Shown: piece by piece, positions 1-8,366 of the stretch | Layout of the letters: each line of letters begins with the position of its first letter | How positions within the stretch are numbered: position 1 is the first letter of the stretch | From: Paraburkholderia sp. Tr-20389 | GTDB lineage: Bacteria > Pseudomonadota > Gammaproteobacteria > Burkholderiales > Burkholderiaceae | NCBI RefSeq assembly: GCF_017104565.1 | Contig: NZ_JAAGPD010000038.1 | Location: 56,422-120,421, forward strand | Length of the DNA: 64,000 nt | Reading direction: 5' to 3' | Translations under genes and position numbers: made by a program | Notes under the pieces: generated by a model | Databases searched by the model: none | Told to the model about the DNA's origin: nothing | What the model saw: the letters and a program-made list of their open reading frames with translations, nothing else

Positions 1-995
1 CAGCCGATGCACGCATCGGTGATGCTCTGGCCGTACGTCAGCGCGCAGCCGTCCTGGAGATCCTGGCGGCCCGCGACGAGGTGCGACTCGACCATCACGC
101 CAACGATGCGTTCGTCACCGGCCGCGATCTGGCGGCCGATGTCGGCGCACACGGGAATCTGATTTTCGTGCTTCTTCGAGCTGTTCGCGTGGCTCGCGTC
201 GATCATCAGGCGCGCGGCGAGGCCCGCCTTGCCGATGTCGCTGCACGCGGCGTTGACGCTGTCCGCGTCGTAGTTCGGGGTTTTGCCGCCGCGCAGGATG
301 ATGTGGCAATCCTCGTTGCCCGCCGTCGAGACGATGGCCGAATGGCCGCCCTTCGTCACCGACAGGAAATGGTGCGGCTGCGAGGCGGCCTTGATGGCGT
401 CGACGGCGATCTTCACATTGCCGTCCGTGCCGTTCTTGAAGCCGACGGGGCACGACAGGCCCGACGCGAGTTCGCGATGCACCTGCGATTCAGTCGTGCG
501 CGCGCCGATCGCACCCCACGAGATCAGATCGGCGATGTATTGCGGGCTGATCATGTCGAGGTACTCGGTGCCCGCGGGGAGCCCCAGCTCGTTGATCTTC
601 ATGAGCAGCTCGCGCGCAGTGCGCAGGCCGTCGTTGATCTTGAAGCTGTTGTCCATGTACGGGTCGTTGATGAGGCCTTTCCAGCCCACCGTCGTGCGCG
701 GTTTCTCGAAGTACACGCGCATCACGATTTCCAGTTCGCCCGCGAAGCGCTTGCGCTGCTCGATCAGGCGACCCGCGTATTCCAGCGCGGCCTTCGTGTC
801 GTGAATCGAGCACGGTCCGACGATGACGATCAGCCGGTCGTCCATGCCGTGCAGAATCCGATGCATCGATTGACGCGCGTTGAAGATCAGGTCCGACACC
901 TTCTCGTCGCAGGGGAATTCACGGATCAGGTGCGCGGGCGGCGTCAGTTCTTTCAGTTCGCGGATACGGACATCGTCGGTGTTGTGCGGGGGCAT
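1..995 (-). CDS. aroG: 3-deoxy-7-phosphoheptulonate (DAHP) synthase, class I AroG type, 3' end cut by window edge
   Basis: First step of the shikimate pathway: phosphoenolpyruvate plus erythrose-4-phosphate gives DAHP. The visible 331 residues start MPPHNTDDVRIRELKELTPP and carry the class I signatures: GPCSIHD near residue 60, the FEKPRTTVGWKGL segment, ISWGAIGARTTESQ, and DASHANSSKKHENQ near the end. The family is about 350 residues long, so only the last 20-30 are missing beyond position 1. The start is the ATG at 995, just after a purine-rich GAGGAAAA stretch. The gene is transcribed leftwards behind a promoter, an aromatic-rich leader peptide and an intrinsic terminator (annotated separately), which suggests attenuation by aromatic amino acids. 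Whether the enzyme is the Phe-, Tyr- or Trp-sensitive isozyme cannot be told by eye. Confidence 0.95.
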   Translation of the reverse strand, partial: MPPHNTDDVRIRELKELTPPAHLIREFPCDEKVSDLIFNARQSMHRILHGMDDRLIVIVGPCSIHDTKAALEYAGRLIEQRKRFAGELEIVMRVYFEKPRTTVGWKGLINDPYMDNSFKINDGLRTARELLMKINELGLPAGTEYLDMISPQYIADLISWGAIGARTTESQVHRELASGLSCPVGFKNGTDGNVKIAVDAIKAASQPHHFLSVTKGGHSAIVSTAGNEDCHIILRGGKTPNYDADSVNAACSDIGKAGLAARLMIDASHANSSKKHENQIPVCADIGRQIAAGDERIVGVMVESHLVAGRQDLQDGCALTYGQSITDACIG

Positions 996-1108
996 GGTTT
1001 TCTCCTCGATTCTTTGTGCGGTTCGGGCGGTTTGCTGCGATTCAACGACGGCGCCGCGGCGAACAGGTCAACAGGCTAAAAAGGTCAAAATCAAAGTTGT
1101 CAGGGGCG

Positions 1109-1141
1109 AAAAAAAACCGCCAGACTCGCTGGCGGTTTTTT
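1109..1141 (-). terminator. Intrinsic terminator / attenuator hairpin between leader peptide and aroG
   Basis: On the minus strand a perfect stem is formed by 1141-1129 and 1123-1111, with a 5-nt loop (1128-1124). The GC core is CCGCCAG/CTGGCGG, flanked by A6/T6, and the U-tract continues for 8 T residues. It lies about 115 nt upstream of the aroG start and downstream of a promoter, so it would end transcripts before aroG unless it is prevented from folding. Confidence 0.9.
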
Positions 1142-1197
1142 CGGGAATTTCAGGTGCCTATGTACGTTCACACCCCTCTCGATCCGCCAGCGGTCTG
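1121..1197 (-). promoter_or_regulatory. Antiterminator pairing for aroG attenuator
   Basis: Minus-strand bases 1197-1184 (CAGACCGCTGGCGG, inside codons 14-18 of the leader peptide) are complementary to 1135-1121 (CCGCCAGCGAGTCTG). Nine contiguous pairs, a bulged A at 1126 and five more pairs form. This uses up the complete GC part of the 5' arm of the terminator. The two folds are mutually exclusive. Ribosome stalling on the upstream aromatic codons would leave the antiterminator free to form. This is direct base-pair reading; the regulatory consequence is inferred by analogy with trp/phe attenuators. Confidence 0.75.
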
Positions 1198-1236
1198 AGA
1201 TGCCCAAAAGAAATAAAAATAAAACTTGGCGGACAT
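1168..1236 (-). CDS. Aromatic-rich leader peptide upstream of aroG (22 aa)
   Basis: Minus-strand ATG at 1236 to TGA at 1168 encodes MSAKFYFYFFW followed by ASQTAGGSRGV. Codons 5-11 are Phe-Tyr-Phe-Tyr-Phe-Phe-Trp, an improbable run of the three end products of the pathway that the next gene begins. The stop codon is 27 nt before the terminator stem. The ribosome-binding site is weak: no clear AGGAG, and the upstream bases read ATCCCTTTTTCGCC. The reading frame is also open back to an in-frame TAA at 1278, with a TTG at 1260 as an alternative start. No function as a protein is expected; translation itself would be the sensor. Confidence 0.8.
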   Translation of the reverse strand: MSAKFYFYFFWASQTAGGSRGV

Positions 1237-1274
1237 GGCGAAAAAGGGATGGCTCGTCAAAAAGGTTGATTGGC

Positions 1275-1304
1275 TTTATAACCCGAGGTTTGCTCGGCTG
1301 GCAA
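1275..1304 (-). promoter_or_regulatory. Candidate sigma-70 promoter for aroG leader
   Basis: The minus strand reads TTGCCA (1304-1299; 5 of 6 consensus bases for -35), then an 18-bp spacer, then TATAAA (1280-1275; 5 of 6 for -10); reading the -10 as TTATAA gives 17 bp. The predicted transcript would start near 1268, about 30 nt before the leader-peptide ATG. Confidence 0.65.
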
Positions 1305-1316
1305 GCTGGAGGCGCC

Positions 1317-1336
1317 AAAAATGCGGAAAATCCGCA
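1317..1336 (-). terminator. Short intrinsic terminator after tldD
   Basis: The minus strand has TGCGGA (1336-1331), a TTT loop, TCCGCA (1327-1322) and then five T residues. It lies 44 bp past the tldD stop and upstream of the aroG leader promoter, so it separates the two transcription units. The stem is only 6 bp. Confidence 0.5.
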
Positions 1337-1379
1337 CGAATCGACGTTGTCATGCGCGATTCGTGCGTGTGGTGCGAAA

Positions 1380-2846
1380 TCACACCGTGCCGCCGACCGT
1401 CATTTTGTCGATGCGCAGCGTCGGCTGGCCGACACCGACGGGCACGCTCTGGCCTTCCTTGCCGCACACGCCGACACCCGTATCCAGCGACATGTCGTTG
1501 CCGATCATGCTCACGAACTTGAGCGATTCGGGGCCGCTGCCGATCAGCGTCGCGCCCTTGACGGGATACGTGATCTTGCCGTTTTCGATCATGTACGCCT
1601 CCGACGCCGAAAACACGAACTTGCCGTTCGTGATGTCGACCTGGCCGCCGCCGAAGTTCACCGCATACAGACCATTCTTCACCGATTCGATGATTTCCTG
1701 CGGATCCTTGTCGCCGTTGAGCATGTACGTGTTGGTCATGCGCGGCATCGGCAGCGCGGCGTACGATTCGCGGCGCGCGTTGCCCGTCACGGGCATCTTC
1801 ATCAGGCGTGCGTTCAGCGTGTCCTGGATATAACCCTTCAGGATGCCGTCTTCGATCAGCGTCGTGCACTGCGTCGGGTTGCCTTCGTCGTCGATGTTCA
1901 GCGATCCGCGGCGGTTCGGCAGCGTGCCGTCGTCGACCACCGTCACGCCCTTGGCAGCGACCTGCTCGCCGATGCGCCCCGCGAATGCCGACGAGCCCTT
2001 GCGGTTGAAGTCGCCTTCGAGGCCGTGGCCGATCGCTTCGTGCAGCAGCACGCCGGGCCAGCCCGGTCCGAGCACGACGGTCATCGCGCCGGCGGGCGCC
2101 GGACGAGCGTCGAGATTGACGAGCGCCGCGTGCACCGCGTCATCGACGTATTTCGACAGGATGTCGTCAGTGAAATAGCCGTAGTCGAAGCGTCCGCCGC
2201 CGCCGCCGCTGCCGATTTCGCGGCGGCCGTTCTGCTCGGCGATCACCGTCACGGACACGCGCACGAGCGGCCGGATGTCCGCGGCCAGCGCACCGTCGCT
2301 GCGCGCGACCAGCACGACGTCGTATTCGCCCGCGAGGCCCGCCATCACCTGCGTGATGCGCGGATCGCGGCTGCGCGCCATCTGCTCGATGCGTTCCAGC
2401 AGCTTGACCTTGGCGGTCGCGTCGAGCGAATGCAGCGGATCGGACGGCAGATACAGATCGCGCCCGGACACGCCCGTCAGCGTCGAAGCCGCCTTGATCT
2501 TCTGCTTGCCGCCGCCCGCCTTCGCGATGGCGCGCGTGGCGATGGCCGCCTGGCGGATCGCTTCGGGCGACAGGTCGTCCGAATACGCGAACGCCGTGCG
2601 GTCGCCCGACACGGCGCGCACGCCGACGCCCTGGTCGATGCTGAAGCTGCCCGACTTGACGATGCCTTCCTCGAGGCTCCACGCTTCGCTGCGCGTGGTC
2701 TGGAAGTAGAGGTCGGCGTAATCGACGCGATGCGTAAAGATTTCGGCGAGCGTGCGGGTCAGCACGGCTTCGTCGAGGCCATAGGGCGTGAGCAGCACGT
2801 CTTTGGCCGTCGCGAGATTACGGATGCTGGGTTCGATGATGTTCAT
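1380..2846 (-). CDS. tldD: Metalloprotease TldD
   Basis: TldD/PmbA (U62) family zinc protease subunit. In enterobacteria it works with TldE (PmbA) in degrading unfolded peptides, CcdA antitoxin and microcin B17 precursor. The 488-residue length is typical of the family. The zinc-binding [11 protein letters not shown] lies at residues 269-279, with a Gly-rich stretch before it (GSGGGGGRF, about 212-220) and the conserved C-terminal Cys in [15 protein letters not shown]. It follows the nitrilase-family gene on the same strand (98 bp gap), and a short terminator lies downstream. The TldE partner is not in this window. Confidence 0.95.
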   Translation of the reverse strand: MNIIEPSIRNLATAKDVLLTPYGLDEAVLTRTLAEIFTHRVDYADLYFQTTRSEAWSLEEGIVKSGSFSIDQGVGVRAVSGDRTAFAYSDDLSPEAIRQAAIATRAIAKAGGGKQKIKAASTLTGVSGRDLYLPSDPLHSLDATAKVKLLERIEQMARSRDPRITQVMAGLAGEYDVVLVARSDGALAADIRPLVRVSVTVIAEQNGRREIGSGGGGGRFDYGYFTDDILSKYVDDAVHAALVNLDARPAPAGAMTVVLGPGWPGVLLHEAIGHGLEGDFNRKGSSAFAGRIGEQVAAKGVTVVDDGTLPNRRGSLNIDDEGNPTQCTTLIEDGILKGYIQDTLNARLMKMPVTGNARRESYAALPMPRMTNTYMLNGDKDPQEIIESVKNGLYAVNFGGGQVDITNGKFVFSASEAYMIENGKITYPVKGATLIGSGPESLKFVSMIGNDMSLDTGVGVCGKEGQSVPVGVGQPTLRIDKMTVGGTV

Positions 2847-2944
2847 GCGAAGTTCGCTCGATTCAGGGTATTCGGTTGGTGCACGTCGCCTACATGGGTA
2901 GCGGCGGCGGCACTTTCAATGCGTGCGATTCAGGTCAAACGCTT

Positions 2945-3793
2945 TCAGCTCAGCACGCGGTGACGCCAGGCCGGCAGGCTTTGCCGGACTTCGTCGATGC
3001 GTGAGCGCTCGATATTGCCCACGACGACGCCCGCGCCTTCGTCGCGCACGTCGATGATTTCGCCCCACGGGTCGATCAGCATGCTGTGGCCCCACGTGCG
3101 CCGACCGTTCTCATGCTTGCCGCCCTGCGCCGCGGCGAGCACGTAGCACTGATTCTCGACGGCCCGCGCGCGCAGCAGCGTTTCCCAGTGCGCGCGGCCC
3201 GTCGTGTACGTGAATGCGGACGGCACGACGATCAGCGCGCAGTCGCCCATGCGCCGGTACAGCTCGGGAAAGCGTAGATCGTAGCAGACGGACAGACCCA
3301 CGCGCCCGAACGGCGCATCGAACGTGCGGACCGTGTCGCCGGGGCGGATCGTGCGCGCTTCGTCGAACGATTCTTCGCCTTTCTCGAAGTTGAACAGATG
3401 GATCTTGTCGTAGCGCGCGGCCTCGTTGCCTTGCGGGTCGAACACGAGCGTCGTGTTCAGCACGCGGGTTTCTTCGGGCGCCTTCAAAGGCAGCGTGCCG
3501 CCGATGATCCAGACCCGATGGCGGCGCGCCGCATCCGCGAGAAAGCGTTGGATCGGGCCGTCGCCGTAGGTTTCGCGCACCGTGAGCTTGTCGGTGTCCT
3601 TGAAACCCATGAAGCAGAAATACTCGGGCAGCAGCACGAGCTGCGCGCCGTCGGCGGCGGCTTGTGCGATCAGGCGTTCGGCATCGGCGAGATTGCGGTC
3701 GCGATCCGGCGTGCTCACCATCTGCAGCGCGGCGACGCGGAACGGACCAGCGTGGGAAGGGGACTTCGCGGACTGCGTGTTCAGGTCGCTCAT
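2945..3793 (-). CDS. Carbon-nitrogen hydrolase (nitrilase superfamily, Nit/omega-amidase-like)
   Basis: 282 residues with the nitrilase-superfamily catalytic triad: Glu57 (LLPEYFCFMG), Lys130 (ARYDKIHLFNF) and Cys170 (LSVCYDLRFPELYR). The sequence pattern is that of the Nit1/Nit2 branch. Characterised members hydrolyse deaminated glutathione or alpha-keto acid monoamides such as 2-oxoglutaramate, so a metabolite-repair role is the best inference; the substrate cannot be fixed from the sequence. The gene lies between yhdP (125 bp upstream) and tldD on the same strand, an arrangement consistent with one transcription unit. Confidence 0.88.
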   Translation of the reverse strand: MSDLNTQSAKSPSHAGPFRVAALQMVSTPDRDRNLADAERLIAQAAADGAQLVLLPEYFCFMGFKDTDKLTVRETYGDGPIQRFLADAARRHRVWIIGGTLPLKAPEETRVLNTTLVFDPQGNEAARYDKIHLFNFEKGEESFDEARTIRPGDTVRTFDAPFGRVGLSVCYDLRFPELYRRMGDCALIVVPSAFTYTTGRAHWETLLRARAVENQCYVLAAAQGGKHENGRRTWGHSMLIDPWGEIIDVRDEGAGVVVGNIERSRIDEVRQSLPAWRHRVLS

Positions 3794-3918
3794 AAGCGTT
3801 CGAAAGACTCCTGCATAAGCAGTGCGGACAGCGGGTATGGAACAGCGACGGCGGACATCGGGCGCTCGATGCCGCGCTGCACGGAGCGCGCCGGTTGCCG
3901 CCCAGAGCCGAAGTGAAC

Positions 3919-6900
3919 TCAGTTCGGCGCCGCGATGGCGGCCGGCGCGTTCATATTACCGCTATCTCCGTGGACCCGCTCGACGTGCGGTTTGGCCCAC
4001 GAACCCGTGATCGAGTAATCGCGCGCGAATGCATGTTCGATCGAATGCGACAGCGCGAGATCGCCGATCAGCGCAGCGAGCCCCAGCAGCGGATTGATCA
4101 CGGCCGCCACGACGACGCCCGTGCCCGCGCTGACAGTCGGCACGATATGCACGTTCAGGTTCTGCGTTTCGTGGGCCAGATCGACGGTGCCTTTCATTTC
4201 GGCGCGCGCGGGCGCCGTCACCATCTCGAAGTTGTTCGTGGAGCCGATGCCGTTCACCACCAGCGCGGTGCCCGTCACGTGCTCGAACGGCAGGCCTTCG
4301 CCGATCACGTCGCGGAAGTTCATCGATGCATAGCGCGCGAGGCTTTGCAGGCTCAGCACGCCAAGCAGCTTCGCGACGCCGGGATCGACCTTGAGGATCT
4401 GGCCGTGCCGCAGGTCGACGGCAAGATTGCCGTTGAGCGTCGGATAGTCCGGCTTGGTGGGGCCGCCGCGCCAGCCGAGCTTGCCCGACAGCGAGCCTTC
4501 GCCCGCCTTGAGCGTGCGCGGCAGGCCGGCGCGCTCGAGCAGCAGGCCGGCGTCCTTGATATCCAGCTTGAAATCGAGTTCGGTGCTGCGCTCGGCTTCG
4601 TCGTCCTGGCTCGGACCATAGTTGCGGCCCGTGCGCCAGTTCGCCGTCGCCTTCAGCACGGCGGCCGGGTTGTTGATTTCGAGCGAATCGAGTTGCCAGA
4701 CGGGCGTGCCGTTGTCCTCGAAGTTGTGTGCGCTGACTTCGAGCTTGCCGAAATTGCGCTCGCGTACGATCAGTTCGTTGACGACGAGATCGATCGACGG
4801 AATGTTCTGCGCCGGCTGGTTGATCGCGGGGCCGAGCAGATCGTTTTCAGTGGCGGACGGAATCACGAGCCGCGCGAGCCGCGCCTGCAGCGTGCCCGGC
4901 GAACCCGGCTGCGCCCCAGGCAGCCACGACACGTGACCCGACACCTGGTTCGACGCGATGTTCGCCTGCCACTGCTTGTCGATGTGCGATGCGCCGACCA
5001 CCACGCTTTCCCAGTGACGCTTGAGCAGCGTCAGTGTGCCGATGTGGATCGCGAAGCGGTTCGGCAGGAACTGCGCGGCCGTCGCGCTGGGCGGCACGGG
5101 CGCGACACCTTCATTGGCCTTGCGCATCTGCAGGAAGAGGGCGCGCCACGCATCGGCGTCGAGCGCATCAATGTCGACGGCGGCAATCACGCCTTCCGAT
5201 GGCAGGTCGGTGGTCCGGTTCACGCCGATCGCGCCGCGCACGACTTCGGGCGGTTGGCCGGGCGTGCGCCGCAACAGATACGTCGCCGCGATCGGGCCGA
5301 AGGTGAGGTCGGCGCGTTGCAGGACGTCGCTGTTCGCGCTGTCGCCGCCGCCCGTGGTGGAGCCGCTGTTCGCGACCGCGCTGCCGCTGCTGCCGATGGT
5401 CGGTTGGAAGGTGAAAGCAAGCGGCATTGGCGTGCCGATGGGCTTGTTGAACGGCGCCGGGAAGTTGAGCGCGAGCCCCGTCAGGTCCGAATGAACGGCG
5501 ACCTCCGGCAAGCCGCCCTTCGCGCCGTGCACGCTGATGTCATAGGGCGCGGTGCCGTTCATCCGCGTCAGCACCTGCGCGGGCAGGCCGCGCAGATTCA
5601 GGTCGCGCGCCGCGTCGACGGCGAAATGGCCGGACACGTCGAGCGCATAGGCGCCTTTCTGGTTCAGCCCGCCTTTGGCGTGGATGTCGCCGCCCATGAA
5701 CTGTCCCGTCAGCCCGTCGATCTGCGCAGTATGGTCGGTGAAGCTGACCTTGCCGCGAAGTTGCGACAGCGGCGGCACGTTGTCCATCGCAAGCCGGTCG
5801 TTCTCGAACGCCAGCGAGCCCTCGACGGCCACGTGCGTCTTCGGCGGCGCGACGCCCGGCGGCGTGGGTGGATTGCGCGGTACCGTCAGCTTCAGCGCGA
5901 GCGCGGCGGGTCCGTCGACGTGCAGTTTTTCCGTCTGGTGTTTCGCCAGCCCGCCGAGCGCACTGTTGTTCACATAGTCGAGCATGTCGGCGAGCGGCCC
6001 ATGTCCGTCGCCCGTAATCACGAGGCTCGATGCCCGGTTACCCATGTCGTCGATCTTGCCCGTCACCTTGCCGAGCGCGACGCCCTTGTAGTGCGCGCGG
6101 TCGACGTCGAAACGCAACAGCTTCTCTTTCAGCTGGAAGGTGCCGTCGATGCCGTCGAGCGCCGGCCACACGTTCGGTATGCCGTTCTTCATCGTGCGCG
6201 GCGGGTACGGCGACGGATCGAAGCGGCCGCCCTTGAACGGGGCGACGATCCTGAACACGCCCGCACTCGGGTCGCGCGAGTACGGGAATTTCTCGAGATT
6301 GCCGTGAATTTCGATCGTCGCGCCGTGCGACATGCCCGCCTGCAACCCGTGCGTCAGATAGATGCGCAGTCTTTCGCTGATGCTGGTCGGCAGGTAGCGT
6401 GTGATGCGCGTGACCTGCGCGCGCTCGAAGTCGGCTTTCAGATCGAGCGAGCCGCGCCCGCTGCCGACGTTCGAATAGCTGGCCGTCGCCCGCGCGGCCG
6501 TGTCCGCGTTCGATACCTTCAGTTCCGATACATCGACCTTGAACGCCTTGTGCCGCTGACCGGGTTCTATGGTCGACGCGATCGTCCACGCGCCCTTGCC
6601 GCTCAGGTGATCGAATGTGAGGCGCGGATCGTCGAATACGCCGGGCAGCGTGAGCGCGGCGTTGGACGTGTCGATGGCGATGGTGCCGTGTTTTTCGTCG
6701 GCATCGACGCTGCCCCACAGATTCTCCACGCCCGGAATGCCCGCGCGCGGGTGATTGCGCGCCGTCAGCCCCGGCGGCGGTTCCTGCGCGGCGACGCTGA
6801 TGCCTTGCAGGTCGGCCTTGAAGCGATAGCGGACGATCGGCTCCGCGCCCGGCTCGCGATGTTCCGTGGCCGCTTCGCCCGAATCCGGCTTGCCACGTTC

Positions 6901-8181
6901 GACTTCGATCGTGTAGTTCGCCACGAGTCCGCGCGGGTTGAAGCGCACGAGGCCGTTGAGCAGCCGCTTCGGCAGCGGCAGCGCGCGGCTGAACTCGGCG
7001 AGGATGCCAAGATCGACGCGGTCGCCCGAGATGCTGATCAACTGGCCATGCTGCACGCTCGGCATCCGGTAGCGGCTAGACAGCGTGTGCAGCGCGAGAA
7101 TGCGTGCGACGGGCGTGCCGTCGTCGAGCGGCGGCTGGCCGAGTTCGGCGCGCAGATCGTTGAGATCGAGCGTCCACTCGTCGCCGTCGTGCGCGACGGC
7201 CCACGAAAACTGCGCGACGGGCACATCCAGCTTCGGCTGCGTCGGCTTCACGCGCAGCGCGATGTTGTTGCCCGACGACTCGCCCGACGCCGAGCGCACG
7301 CGGCCTTGCGAAAACTGCAGCCAGATCTTGTTGGCGACGCGGCCCGCATAGGTTTCAATCGGGAAGTCCATGTAGCGGGCGAGCATCGGGAGATCCACGG
7401 AGCCCGTCGAGATATAGGCTTCGCCCGTCCAGTTGACCGGCTTGCCCATTGCCGCGAGGCGCGCGTGACGGAAGTACGCGCGGAAGTCGAGCGGCCCGAA
7501 CAGCACCTTGCCATCGGGCGGCGCCTGCAGCGCGAGCCGGTGATCGTAGCCGTCGCTCAGAATGGCGAGGCGGATGTTCTGCAGCGCGATTTCGGGCGCG
7601 TCGCGTCGCGCGTCGTGCCAGCGCAGCGTGCCGCCGCGCAGGACCATGGCCTGCTGACGCAGCAGCCAGGTGCTGAACGTGTCGTTGCCCGAGTGGGTGG
7701 TCGGCACCATCACGCCCGCGACGGTCAGCGAGCCGTCCGTTTCGCGCTCGATCAGCAGGTCCGGCTTGTCGACGATCACGCTCGACAGGATGGGCGCGAG
7801 CTTCCAGATGGACGACCACGACACCGTTGCGCTCGCATGCGGAATGGTCAGCGCGGCCTTGCCTTCGCGGTTGGTGATGGTGACGTCGGTGACTTCGAGG
7901 CCCGGCTGGAAGCCCGTCCAGTGGGGCGCGATCTTGCCGATCCTGAGTTGTGCGTGAATTTTTTCGGAGACGGCCGACTCGATTTGCGGACGGAACGAAT
8001 CGACGCGCGGCAGCACGACATAGCGCAAGCCGAGTACGGCCAGCACGACGACGAAGTACAGGAACAGCGCGATGCCGAGCAGGACGCGCAGCGTGTGACG
8101 CAGCACTGCATGATCGCTTCCGCCTACGGGCTTGACGCGTCCGGCTTCGGTCGGGTCGGCGGATGAGTTTCGCTCGGACAT
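3919..8181 (-). CDS. yhdP: YhdP family AsmA-like envelope protein
   Basis: 1420 residues, the usual size for this family. A single transmembrane helix near the N-terminus (about residues 30-52, LRVLLGIALFLYFVVVLAVL) anchors a very long periplasmic region that should form a repeating beta-groove. The C-terminal part has the conserved AsmA-like block (GTVDLAHETQNLNVHIVP followed by a Gly/Ala-rich hydrophobic stretch, VVAAVINPLLGLAALIGD). Relatives such as YhdP, TamB and YdbH are implicated in moving phospholipids to the outer membrane. It is transcribed divergently from glnE, with a 185-bp intergenic region, and upstream of the nitrilase-family gene and tldD. A long opposite-strand open frame here is a codon-bias shadow. 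Confidence 0.9.
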   Translation of the reverse strand: MSERNSSADPTEAGRVKPVGGSDHAVLRHTLRVLLGIALFLYFVVVLAVLGLRYVVLPRVDSFRPQIESAVSEKIHAQLRIGKIAPHWTGFQPGLEVTDVTITNREGKAALTIPHASATVSWSSIWKLAPILSSVIVDKPDLLIERETDGSLTVAGVMVPTTHSGNDTFSTWLLRQQAMVLRGGTLRWHDARRDAPEIALQNIRLAILSDGYDHRLALQAPPDGKVLFGPLDFRAYFRHARLAAMGKPVNWTGEAYISTGSVDLPMLARYMDFPIETYAGRVANKIWLQFSQGRVRSASGESSGNNIALRVKPTQPKLDVPVAQFSWAVAHDGDEWTLDLNDLRAELGQPPLDDGTPVARILALHTLSSRYRMPSVQHGQLISISGDRVDLGILAEFSRALPLPKRLLNGLVRFNPRGLVANYTIEVERGKPDSGEAATEHREPGAEPIVRYRFKADLQGISVAAQEPPPGLTARNHPRAGIPGVENLWGSVDADEKHGTIAIDTSNAALTLPGVFDDPRLTFDHLSGKGAWTIASTIEPGQRHKAFKVDVSELKVSNADTAARATASYSNVGSGRGSLDLKADFERAQVTRITRYLPTSISERLRIYLTHGLQAGMSHGATIEIHGNLEKFPYSRDPSAGVFRIVAPFKGGRFDPSPYPPRTMKNGIPNVWPALDGIDGTFQLKEKLLRFDVDRAHYKGVALGKVTGKIDDMGNRASSLVITGDGHGPLADMLDYVNNSALGGLAKHQTEKLHVDGPAALALKLTVPRNPPTPPGVAPPKTHVAVEGSLAFENDRLAMDNVPPLSQLRGKVSFTDHTAQIDGLTGQFMGGDIHAKGGLNQKGAYALDVSGHFAVDAARDLNLRGLPAQVLTRMNGTAPYDISVHGAKGGLPEVAVHSDLTGLALNFPAPFNKPIGTPMPLAFTFQPTIGSSGSAVANSGSTTGGGDSANSDVLQRADLTFGPIAATYLLRRTPGQPPEVVRGAIGVNRTTDLPSEGVIAAVDIDALDADAWRALFLQMRKANEGVAPVPPSATAAQFLPNRFAIHIGTLTLLKRHWESVVVGASHIDKQWQANIASNQVSGHVSWLPGAQPGSPGTLQARLARLVIPSATENDLLGPAINQPAQNIPSIDLVVNELIVRERNFGKLEVSAHNFEDNGTPVWQLDSLEINNPAAVLKATANWRTGRNYGPSQDDEAERSTELDFKLDIKDAGLLLERAGLPRTLKAGEGSLSGKLGWRGGPTKPDYPTLNGNLAVDLRHGQILKVDPGVAKLLGVLSLQSLARYASMNFRDVIGEGLPFEHVTGTALVVNGIGSTNNFEMVTAPARAEMKGTVDLAHETQNLNVHIVPTVSAGTGVVVAAVINPLLGLAALIGDLALSHSIEHAFARDYSITGSWAKPHVERVHGDSGNMNAPAAIAAPN

Positions 8182-8366
8182 GCTGCGACGGGGTGGGCGT
8201 ATGGTAGTTTTGCGGTCTAACGACGAAATGTATCACACGGGCCCGCCGCCACGAACCTATGGTCCGGCCTGTGTGCACAAGGCCACACGGGGTGTCGGCA
8301 GCATGCGCGAGCATCGGCTGCGATGGCCCGAAGCAGTATTCAAGCAACGAGCGAGCCAGATCTTTG

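Noticed and set aside
1100-1318. A 72-codon minus-strand ORF over the aroG leader in a different frame
   Set aside because: It runs through the terminator stem, lacks a ribosome-binding site and reads the same AT-rich stretch as VLFLFLL; the 22-codon frame with the Phe/Tyr/Trp run and proper stop fits the regulatory layout better.
3895-8166. A 1423-codon open frame on the plus strand opposite yhdP
   Set aside because: Shadow of the high-GC codon bias of yhdP; Arg/Ala/His-rich with no family motif, whereas the opposite strand encodes a full YhdP protein. The same applies to the long frames opposite tldD (1200-2963), glnE (8340-11057) and dnaK (18609-20627), and to the one in another frame of the same strand over manC and the following transferase (47932-50277).
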